This document shows, piece after piece, positions 1-5,546 of a stretch of DNA of 5,546 bases. The notes beneath the pieces are model-generated. The model did no database searches. It was not told the DNA's origin and worked only from the letters and a program-made list of their open reading frames with translations. The position numbers and the translations under genes are program-made. Source of the stretch: Bacteroidales bacterium (lineage in GTDB: Bacteria > Bacteroidota > Bacteroidia > Bacteroidales > JAOZVK01); assembly GCA_029938185.1 (NCBI GenBank), contig JAOZVK010000396.1, positions 1 to 5,546 on the forward strand, written 5' to 3'. Every line of letters begins with the position of its first letter. The first letter of the stretch is position 1.

Positions 1-74
1 TTTTTCACATTCTACATTCAATATTCGATATTTTTATTTATTTATGAGTAACTTTTAAGTAAATTTTATTAACC

Positions 75-151
75 TTTAATTTGCGATTGTTTTTTTAAAA
101 AAGAACTGTTTTTGTGAGTTCTGTAACTTGGTGGCTGTTGGCATTTTTTTC
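75..151. repeat. Direct repeat, copy 1
   Basis: The core at 75-123 matches 420-468 at 44 of 49 positions with no gap (constant offset 345). Weaker similarity continues to the GCATTTTTTT run at about 141-150. The core begins TTTAATTTGCGATTGTTT and ends AACTGTTTTTGTGAGTT. The minus strand of this copy reads as the end of an open frame. Confidence 0.75.
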
Positions 152-219
152 ATTAAAGCTTTGTCCGAAACTTCATCTTTATATACTTCAATTTTTTGTG
201 TCTTTATTTTGGCTACCCT
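78..219 (-). pseudogene. Possible C-terminal remnant of an unrecognised protein
   Basis: On the minus strand a frame opens after a TGA at 222-220 and runs to a TAA inside the direct repeat near 78. It encodes about 46 residues ending in NSQKQFFFKKTIAN. The composition is that of a normal lysine-rich coding tail (IEVYKDEVSDKALMKKMPTA). The only internal ATGs would give a peptide of about 30 residues. The same terminal peptide in the same frame recurs in the second repeat copy (NSQKQFSFSKTIAN, stop near 423), which supports a coding origin for the repeat. The family is not recognised, and it may be a broken gene end or chance. Confidence 0.3.
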
Positions 220-271
220 TCAGAAGTTGGACAGTCTTGTTTATCAGGTGTTTCGTAACAGGATAAAAATC

Positions 272-298
272 AATCCTGTTAATCCTGTAAATCTTGTC
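272..298. repeat. Three 9-bp tandem repeats (AATCCTGTT type)
   Basis: Three consecutive 9-mers: AATCCTGTT (272-280), AATCCTGTA (281-289) and AATCTTGTC (290-298). The first unit also pairs with AACAGGAT at 257-264 to form an 8-bp inverted repeat around an 8-base loop (257-280). Repeats with this unit are familiar from intergenic DNA of Bacteroidota; that link rests on memory and was not searched. Confidence 0.7.
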
Positions 299-314
299 AA
301 AAAATAAAATAATG

Positions 315-419
315 TCCAATACTATACGTGTAGCCCAATATTGCTTTGCCAGGATAATTTTTTGTTCCATTAAATGCCATGTGTTCAGTAAAATGCGCCA
401 ATCCATTTTCTTTATCGGT
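315..419 (-). pseudogene. Fragment of an M16 family zinc metallopeptidase (active-site segment only)
   Basis: Read on the minus strand from 419 down to 315, 35 codons give a clear M16 peptidase segment: TDKEN, then GLAHFTEHMAFNGTKNYPG, then KAILGYTYSIG. This matches the conserved region of M16 proteins (GLAHFxEHMAFNGTKxxPxxxxxDYLxSIG) without a gap. The inverted zinc-binding motif HxxEH is HFTEH at 395-381. Typical M16 proteins have about 400-950 residues. Here the homology stops sharply on both sides: upstream it abuts a copy of a direct repeat at 420, and downstream the frame runs only to a TGA at 299-297. No start codon or remaining domain is present, so this is a gene remnant and not a working peptidase. 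One of the usually conserved positions reads G in place of the common D (GY for DY), which fits decay. Confidence 0.8.
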
Positions 420-494
420 TTTAATTTGCGATTGTTTTGGAAAAAGAGAACTGTTTTTGTGAGTTATGATTTTTAAAGTATTTGCATTTTTTTT
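420..494. repeat. Direct repeat, copy 2
   Basis: Partner of the copy at 75-151. The core is 420-468, and TGCATTTTTTTTT at about 483-494 matches the outer part of copy 1 after a divergent stretch. The M16 peptidase homology begins exactly at the lower edge of this copy (419/420), so the repeat marks a rearrangement junction. On the minus strand it ends a frame with NSQKQFSFSKTIAN and a TAA. Confidence 0.75.
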
Positions 495-715
495 TAACTT
501 TTGGTATTTTAAAAAAATATTTATACCTTTATTTCAGTAAGGTCTTTGAATAATTAAACATTATTATATATATATATTGTTAATCAGTGAATTACCTTAA
601 TTAATCACTAAAGAATTTTTGATAGACTATAAAAAATCAGAAATGGTAAAATTATTTATTTGTAGGCAATATATACTGAATTAGGATAATATTCTAAAAA
701 AGGTTGAAAACTTAT

Positions 716-744
716 CTTTCCAAAAGTTTTAAACTTTTGGAAAG
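716..744. repeat. 29-nt perfect palindrome (AT-rich hairpin)
   Basis: The left arm CTTTCCAAAAGTTT (716-729) is the exact reverse complement of 731-744, with a single T at the centre (730). As RNA it folds into a 13-bp stem with a 3-base loop. It lies 160 bp before the vault gene start, has low GC and lacks a clean T-tract after it. It could be an interspersed palindromic repeat, a weak bidirectional terminator or an operator. Confidence 0.75.
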
Positions 745-862
745 TTCTAATAACTATGATATAATTGACTATACAATAGTTTAAAATTAACCCTAATTGA
801 GTATAATTTGATTTAAACAGAATATTGTATCATTGAATAATTGAACCATTTAAAGTATAAAA

Positions 863-875
863 GGCTCAAAGAGCC
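863..875 (+). promoter_or_regulatory. Small leader hairpin 29 bases before the vault protein start
   Basis: GGCTC (863-867), loop AAA, GAGCC (871-875) form a 5-bp GC-rich stem in otherwise A/T-only sequence. It is placed where it would lie in the mRNA leader. The A/T-rich segment after it and before the ATG at 905 would stay single-stranded. Function is unknown; a role in mRNA stability or start-site exposure is inference. Confidence 0.4.
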
Positions 876-904
876 AATTTAATTAATCTAAAAAATTATA
901 TATT

Positions 905-3346
905 ATGGGAAACTCTTCAAGAGAAAGAGATTTAGTTTTGGCTCCAAATGAATATTCATTTATATCAGACCAAACCAAAGGTCATATAATAGCTTATGTG
1001 GGACCATATAAAACAAGTATGGCTAATACTGATCAACCAGTTTTTTTTGATGAAAAAGCAAAAAAATTTATGATTTGTTCGCTCGAAAAATCTATAAAAA
1101 CCTTTACAACAGTACCAGAGGGTTGGTATGTTGTATTAAAAAATCCTCCAATTGATGGAGGACAACCTGTTCAGGGAACTTCAAATAATCTTACTAAATT
1201 AGATATTGGAAGAAAAGTAAATACGCCTGGACCAGCTTTTTTTGCACTATGGCCTGGTCAAATGGAAAGAGTAATTCAAGGACACAGACTTAGATCAAAT
1301 CAATATTTACTGGTACGAGTATATGAAGAAGAGCAAGCCAAAAAAAATTGGAGTAATGCAGTAATAAAATTACAAAAAGGTACTGTAAGTGATGAAGAAA
1401 TCAAAGATAAAATGCCGAATCTTGCAGTAGGAACTTTATTATTAATTAAAGGAACCGATGTATCATTTTATATTCCACCAACAGGAATTGAAGTTGTTAG
1501 AGACAAATATGGGAATTATGTTCGCGATTCGGTAACTCTCGAAAGACTTGAATACTGTATACTATTAGATGAAAATGGCAACAAAAGATATATAAAAGGA
1601 CCTGATGTAGTATTTCCCAAACCTACCGAAACTTTTTATATGATGAATGGAATGAGAAAGTTCAAAGCAATTGAACTTAGCGAAAATAGTGGAATATATA
1701 TCAAAGTTATTGCACCATATAAAGAAGAAGAAAATATTTATAATACTGGTAATGAATTGTTTATTACAGGTAAAAAACAAATGATTTACTTCCCCAGACA
1801 AGAGCATGCACTTATTAAATATGGCGACCAAGAAATATATCATGCAGTTGCAATACCGTCGGGCGAAGGAAGATATTATTTGAATAGAAACACAGGCAAA
1901 ATTTCATTACAAAAAGGACCTTGCATGTTTTTACCAGACCCCAGAGAATCTGTTCTTATTCAAAGAATTTTATCAAGCAAACAATCCGAGTTGTGGTATC
2001 CCGGGAATACTGAAGTTATGCAATATAACACACAGTTAAAAGATATTGCAAGCGAAGATGCTACTGAAGAATTTATTACAGCAGACCAAATGCAGCAATA
2101 TTTCCAAAAAGAAACTCCTGAATTAAGTCCGAATGAAAAATTATCAACCGAAATTGCAGGTGATGAATTTATTAGAGAACAATCATACTCTACAGCAAGA
2201 ACAATAATTTTGGATACAAAATTTCAAGGAGCTGTTACTATTGATGTTTGGACAGGTTACGCAATATTGGTAATCGGTAAATCGGGAAACAGAAAAGTTA
2301 TTGTCGGACCTCAAACATGTTTGTTAGAATATGATGAAAATATTGCAGTTATTGAACTATCAACAGGAACTCCAAAAACTGATGATAATCTTGTTAAAAC
2401 AGTTTTTTTAAGAGTATTATATAATAAAGTTTCTGATATCCTAGAAGCAGAAACAAAAGATTTGTGTCCAGTTGAAGTTCGTTTATCATACAGAATAAAT
2501 TTTACAGGTGAACCTGAAAAATGGTTTAATGTTGAAAACTATGTTAAATTTTTGACCGACCATCTAAGATCTTTAATAAGAAATGCTGTGCAAAAATATT
2601 CTATTGTTGAATTTTATTCGAATGGTATTGATATACTTAGAAATATAATTTTAGGCAAAGCCGATGAAAATGGCACAAGACCAAGTAGAACATTTACAGA
2701 AAATGGTATGCAAATATATGATGTTGAAATTCTTAATATAGAACTTCTTGATGAGGATATTGAAAAACTATTATTTAAAGCTCAACACGATGAAGTGAAA
2801 CATCAGTTAGAAATTGATGCACTAAAAAAAGCATACAATTTTACAAAACAAAATGAAGAAATAACAAGAAATATTGCCGAAGAAAAATCGAAAACAGTAA
2901 AACAAAGAATTGAACTGCAACTTAATGAATTAGAAAAAGCAATATCATTAAGTTTAGCAAAGATTGAAGCAACTATTCAGTCGCAACAAAAAACATTGAA
3001 TGGAAAATTATCTGAACAAAGTATTTTAGTAGAAATAAATGAAGGAAAAATAGGTGTAGAAAAAGCAACAAAAGAAATGCATATCGAATTGGCTCAAAAA
3101 ACATTAGAACATGAGTTATTAAAAATTAAAGCTGAAGTAGATGCTGTTGTTAATAAAGCAAATGCTGTTTCTCCTGATTTAATAGCTGCATTACAATCAT
3201 TCAGCGATAAAGCACTTGCCGAAAAAATGGCTGAATCAATGGGACCGCTTTCTATACTTGGAGGAAAAAGTATTGCTGAAATTTTTGCAAATATGTTAAA
3301 AGGAACAAGTCTTGAAAATGTATTAGCAAAAAAATCAAAAAAATAG
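905..3346 (+). CDS. Bacterial major vault protein (MVP) homologue
   Basis: An 813-residue soluble protein with no signal peptide or membrane segment. Recalled animal MVP aligns along its whole length. Residues about 10-376 form the beta-rich wall repeats: VGPYKT at 32-37, FALWPGQM at 113-120 (animal FPLYPGE), EYCILLDENG at 216-225 with KGPDVVFPKP at 231-240 (animal YCVILDP...KGEKSFFLQP), and KGPCMFLPDP at 337-346. Residues about 377-428 are a linker. Residues about 429-615 are the SPFH-like shoulder, with IVGPQ at 466-470, VIELSTGTPK at 482-491, and ENGMQIYDVEILNIELLDED at 599-618. Residues about 616-752 are a long charged helix (cap helix), and 753-800 form the cap ring (SPDLIAAL, SMGPLSILGG). 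In animals 78 MVP copies form the vault shell in the cytoplasm; assembly here is inferred. It is about 80 residues shorter than animal MVP. The start at 905 is the first ATG after an in-frame TAA at 884-886, and no Shine-Dalgarno sequence is seen. It appears monocistronic. Confidence 0.92.
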   Translation: MGNSSRERDLVLAPNEYSFISDQTKGHIIAYVGPYKTSMANTDQPVFFDEKAKKFMICSLEKSIKTFTTVPEGWYVVLKNPPIDGGQPVQGTSNNLTKLDIGRKVNTPGPAFFALWPGQMERVIQGHRLRSNQYLLVRVYEEEQAKKNWSNAVIKLQKGTVSDEEIKDKMPNLAVGTLLLIKGTDVSFYIPPTGIEVVRDKYGNYVRDSVTLERLEYCILLDENGNKRYIKGPDVVFPKPTETFYMMNGMRKFKAIELSENSGIYIKVIAPYKEEENIYNTGNELFITGKKQMIYFPRQEHALIKYGDQEIYHAVAIPSGEGRYYLNRNTGKISLQKGPCMFLPDPRESVLIQRILSSKQSELWYPGNTEVMQYNTQLKDIASEDATEEFITADQMQQYFQKETPELSPNEKLSTEIAGDEFIREQSYSTARTIILDTKFQGAVTIDVWTGYAILVIGKSGNRKVIVGPQTCLLEYDENIAVIELSTGTPKTDDNLVKTVFLRVLYNKVSDILEAETKDLCPVEVRLSYRINFTGEPEKWFNVENYVKFLTDHLRSLIRNAVQKYSIVEFYSNGIDILRNIILGKADENGTRPSRTFTENGMQIYDVEILNIELLDEDIEKLLFKAQHDEVKHQLEIDALKKAYNFTKQNEEITRNIAEEKSKTVKQRIELQLNELEKAISLSLAKIEATIQSQQKTLNGKLSEQSILVEINEGKIGVEKATKEMHIELAQKTLEHELLKIKAEVDAVVNKANAVSPDLIAALQSFSDKALAEKMAESMGPLSILGGKSIAEIFANMLKGTSLENVLAKKSKK

Positions 3347-3426
3347 TATAAAATATTTTGACTCTTCAAATCTTTGGTTACCAACGTAAGGTTGAACTTC
3401 ACTATCTATCAAACAATTGTGTATAA

Positions 3427-3459
3427 ACTGTCGGTGTGGCTTTAAGCCACACCGACAGT
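3427..3459 (+). terminator. Strong GC-rich hairpin, probable terminator of the vault protein gene
   Basis: The left arm ACTGTCGGTGTGGCTT (3427-3442) is the exact reverse complement of 3444-3459 around a single T, giving a stem of about 15 bp with a 3-base loop. It starts 81 bases after the stop codon. The following bases (AATTTATT) form only a weak U-tract, so termination is plausible but not certain. The perfect symmetry would also suit a dispersed palindromic repeat. Confidence 0.5.
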
Positions 3460-3555
3460 AATTTATTGCCCATATTTGTGTGGGTAGCCAGATATTTTAA
3501 TGTTACATACGTAGGAATAATTTAAAATACGATTTTTTTTTATCTAAAAATAATA

Positions 3556-3563
3556 TAAATTTG
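3556..3563 (+). promoter_or_regulatory. Bacteroidota-type -7 promoter element upstream of sppA
   Basis: TAAATTTG fits the TAnnTTTG -7 consensus of Bacteroidota primary sigma factors exactly. The -33 region is a T-run (3533-3541) and not a clear TTTG. Transcription would start near 3570 and give a leader of about 130 bases before the sppA ATG, independent of the upstream gene. Confidence 0.4.
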
Positions 3564-3660
3564 CACGTATTAAGTAGTCTTACAAAAGTTTTTCGGTATT
3601 TAGTTTTATACAATGAGTTATATCATAGTGAATTACAAAAATGCGTAAGCAACATTAAAC

Positions 3661-3673
3661 AGGTCGAAGACCT
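3661..3673 (+). promoter_or_regulatory. Small leader hairpin 25 bases before the sppA start
   Basis: AGGTC (3661-3665), loop GAA, GACCT (3669-3673) form a 5-bp stem followed by an A/T-rich, unstructured stretch up to the ATG. Size, loop length, position and downstream composition resemble the hairpin before the vault protein gene. Confidence 0.4.
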
Positions 3674-3698
3674 TAACAATTAATAAAAAATCTAATAA

Positions 3699-5483
3699 AT
3701 GAAAAATTTTTTTAAAATAACATTTGCTTCAATGTTTGGAGCCATACTGGCATTGTTTGTAGTAATAGGTATGAGTGTAATAATATTAATGGCTTCAATA
3801 TCATCAGCCGCTGACGATGAGGTAACAACAATAGAAGAAAATACATTATTGCATATTAAACTAAAGGAAGAAATTGTTGATAGGGCATCTTCAAATAACC
3901 CAATAAACAATTTAGGTTTACCCGGATATTCAAGTGGCAACAAATTAGGTCTAAATGATATACTTGAAAGTTTAGAAAAAGCAAAAAAAGATGAAAATAT
4001 TAAAGGAATATATCTTGACTTGAGTTCAATAAATGCAGGCTGGGCAAGTTTAAAAGAAATAAGAGATGCTCTTATAGATTTCAAAGAATCGGGTAAGTTT
4101 ATTCTAAGTTATTCGGATATATATACTCATAAATCATATTATGTAGCAAGTGTAGCAAATTATTTATATTTGAATCCAGAAGGATATTTTCAGCTTGTTG
4201 GAATGAGTGCTCAAGTGATGTTTTTTAAAAATGCTCTCAAAAAACTTGGAGTTGAGCCTGTTATAATACGACATGGTAAATTTAAGAGTGCAGTAGAACC
4301 ATTAATGCTCGAGCATATGAGCAATTCAAATAGAGAGCAACTTAGAACATATGTAGGTTCGATATGGAAAAATGTTATATCTGAAATTTCAAAAGACAGG
4401 GAAATTAGTGTTGAAAAACTAAATCTAATTGCTGATAGCTTGCTCATAAATAATGCTAAATCATGTTTGGAATATAAACTTGTTGATAGCTTGAAATATA
4501 AAGATGAAATTATAAACAAACTTAAAAAACTTACTGAAACTAAAGAAAAAGATGATATTAAATCAATCACACTATCAAACTACAAAAAAGTACCCAAAAC
4601 AATTTCAGATGATAATGAAGGTTTAGCCAAAGATAAAATAGCAGTTATATATGCATCAGGTACAATTGTTACAGGAAACAGTAGTAATGATAATATGGGT
4701 TCGGAAACAGTATCAAAAGCAATACGCAAAGTAAGAAGAGACAAAAAAATAAAAGCTATAGTTTTGAGAGTAAACTCGCCAGGAGGTAGTGCGCTTGCTT
4801 CCGAAATTATTTGGAGAGAAGTTGTATTAGCAGCCAAAGTAAAACCAGTTATAGCTTCGTTTGGAGATGTTGCAGCATCGGGTGGTTATTATATAGCATG
4901 TGGAGCCGATACAATTGTAGCAGAGCCATCTACAATTACAGGTTCAATAGGAGTATTTGGAGTTCTATTTAATATGACAGAGTTACTTACCGATAAATTG
5001 GGTATTAATACAGATGTAGTAAAAACCAATGCACACTCGGATATTGGCAATATGTCTCGAAAAATGACTGATTATGAGCGTAATTATATTCAAATGAATG
5101 TAGAAGATATTTATTCAACTTTTATTTCTCATGTTGCTGAAGGTCGAAATATGACAATAGCTGATGTTGATAGCATTGGACAAGGTAGAGTTTGGAGTGG
5201 CGAAAATGCAAAATCAATTGGTTTGGTTGATGAATTTGGAGGCTTAAACAAAGCTATTGATATAGCTGCCAAGAAAGCAAAACTCGACAAATATAGAGTT
5301 GTGGATTATCCAAAACAAAAAAATTCGTTTGAAAAAATAATGGAAATGCTTGAAACTAAACTTGAACATGATATAATTAGTAAAAAACTTAACTCTAATT
5401 ATAAATATTACAAAAGTCTTGAATATATTATAAAAAATCAAGGTATTCAAGCTATCTTGCCATATAGTATAAGTGTTAATTAA
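3699..5483 (+). CDS. sppA: Signal peptide peptidase SppA, 67-kDa type (protease IV, family S49)
   Basis: A 594-residue membrane-anchored serine protease that, by family knowledge, degrades signal peptides left in the membrane after protein export. Residues about 8-33 form one hydrophobic segment near the N-terminus (membrane anchor), with the rest outside the cytoplasm. It has the duplicated S49 layout of E. coli SppA (618 aa). The N-terminal half carries the general-base lysine, K196, in GKFKSAVEP (193-201). The C-terminal half carries NSPGGS at 359-364 and the nucleophile S394 in GDVAASGGYY (389-398), followed by ITGSIGVFG at 413-421. Both members of the Ser-Lys dyad are present, so it should be active. 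The start is fixed by an in-frame TAA at 3696-3698 immediately before the ATG. There is no Shine-Dalgarno sequence; the upstream bases are A/T-rich, as is usual in Bacteroidota. The vault protein gene lies 352 bp upstream on the same strand, separated by a probable terminator and a promoter. Confidence 0.97.
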   Translation: MKNFFKITFASMFGAILALFVVIGMSVIILMASISSAADDEVTTIEENTLLHIKLKEEIVDRASSNNPINNLGLPGYSSGNKLGLNDILESLEKAKKDENIKGIYLDLSSINAGWASLKEIRDALIDFKESGKFILSYSDIYTHKSYYVASVANYLYLNPEGYFQLVGMSAQVMFFKNALKKLGVEPVIIRHGKFKSAVEPLMLEHMSNSNREQLRTYVGSIWKNVISEISKDREISVEKLNLIADSLLINNAKSCLEYKLVDSLKYKDEIINKLKKLTETKEKDDIKSITLSNYKKVPKTISDDNEGLAKDKIAVIYASGTIVTGNSSNDNMGSETVSKAIRKVRRDKKIKAIVLRVNSPGGSALASEIIWREVVLAAKVKPVIASFGDVAASGGYYIACGADTIVAEPSTITGSIGVFGVLFNMTELLTDKLGINTDVVKTNAHSDIGNMSRKMTDYERNYIQMNVEDIYSTFISHVAEGRNMTIADVDSIGQGRVWSGENAKSIGLVDEFGGLNKAIDIAAKKAKLDKYRVVDYPKQKNSFEKIMEMLETKLEHDIISKKLNSNYKYYKSLEYIIKNQGIQAILPYSISVN

Positions 5484-5546
5484 TGTGTGTCCCATAAAGT
5501 CAGCAATTTTATAGGTCATGCCTGGTCTTATAAAAATACGAGCAAA
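5484..5546. other. Sequence after sppA, no gene; weak inverted repeat
   Basis: TTTTATA (5507-5513) can pair with TATAAAA (5529-5535) around a 15-base loop. The stem is entirely A/T and has no T-tract, so it is a poor terminator candidate. Nothing else is recognisable before the window ends. Confidence 0.3.

Larger units (their letters stand above)
495..904. other. AT-rich spacer upstream of the vault protein gene, no gene seen
   Basis: No plausible coding frame occurs on either strand. The stretch includes an alternating TA run at about 565-577, the palindrome at 716-744 and a small hairpin at 863-875. A TATAATTTG string at 802-810 resembles the Bacteroidota -7 element but has three bases rather than two between TA and TTTG, and no TTTG box lies at the proper distance upstream. 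It is therefore only a weak promoter candidate for the gene at 905. Confidence 0.6.
3347..3698. other. Spacer between the vault protein gene and sppA
   Basis: Noncoding stretch of 352 bp. In order it holds an AAAATATTTT palindrome just after the stop (3350-3359), a strong hairpin (3427-3459), a weaker hairpin CCCATA/TGTGGG with a TTTG loop (3469-3484, one G-U pair), a nine-T run (3533-3541), a TAnnTTTG promoter element (3556-3563), an 11-codon ATG frame (3613-3648, no ribosome binding site), and a small leader hairpin (3661-3673). No conserved gene is visible on either strand. Confidence 0.6.

Noticed and set aside
211..218. GGCTACCC, whose reverse complement recurs at 3482-3489
   Set aside because: An 8-base match with no extension on either side; not enough to call a repeat family.
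188..406. 72-codon ATG-started frame on the minus strand
   Set aside because: It overlaps the M16 fragment in a different frame; the homology is in the other frame, so this one is a shadow.
294..476. 60-codon plus-strand frame
   Set aside because: It is antisense to the M16 remnant and repeat copy 2, has no conserved features, and has poor low-complexity composition.
565..577. Alternating TA run
   Set aside because: Too short to call a microsatellite or origin element in such AT-rich DNA; no DnaA-box cluster was seen nearby.
579..611. Imperfect inverted repeat around TTAATCAGTGAATTA and TTAATTAATCACTAA
   Set aside because: The arms pair only with bulges and are almost all A/T; this is expected by chance at this base composition.
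3613..3648. 11-codon ATG frame (MSYIIVNYKNA) in the predicted sppA leader
   Set aside because: No ribosome binding signal, no run of regulatory codons and no competing hairpins; such a short frame is expected by chance.
3692..4084. 130-codon minus-strand frame under the start of sppA
   Set aside because: It lies wholly antisense to conserved sppA coding sequence; its serine/isoleucine-rich composition is a complement artefact.

Overview
The window looks like chromosomal DNA of an AT-rich Bacteroidota species. Three things point there: the strongly AT-biased base composition, start codons with no Shine-Dalgarno sequence, and an SppA of the 67-kDa type with a Bacteroidota-like N-terminus. A TAnnTTTG -7 element upstream of sppA and a short 9-bp tandem repeat (AATCCTGTT type) fit the same group. 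Species cannot be named from this window.

Layout. Positions 1-494 hold no intact gene. They contain decayed or rearranged minus-strand coding debris: a 35-codon piece of an M16 zinc peptidase that still shows its HxxEH motif, two diverged copies of a direct repeat that encode the same C-terminal peptide, and a 9-bp tandem repeat. Positions 495-904 are AT-rich spacer with a 29-nt perfect palindrome and a small hairpin just before the next gene. Positions 905-3346 (+) encode an 813-residue homologue of the eukaryotic major vault protein (MVP). It has the repeat-built barrel wall, the SPFH-like shoulder domain, the cap helix and the cap-ring segment in the right order. Positions 3347-3698 are a spacer with a strong GC-rich hairpin (probable terminator), a Bacteroidota-type promoter and a small leader hairpin. 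Positions 3699-5483 (+) encode a signal peptide peptidase SppA (protease IV, family S49) with both catalytic residues. The last 63 bases hold no gene.

The most interesting element is the bacterial vault protein. The shoulder-to-cap half matches animal MVP closely in motif order. About 80 residues of the barrel wall are missing between the second repeat and the later repeats, and there is no C-terminal tail after the cap ring. This predicts a particle with a similar cap and a shorter waist. No other vault component (vPARP, TEP1 or vault RNA) is visible. The gene next door encodes an S49 peptidase. SPFH proteins of other bacteria and archaea are often paired with ClpP-fold peptidases (NfeD/STOPP), so the adjacency is suggestive. 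However, the terminator and the separate promoter between the two genes argue for independent transcription.
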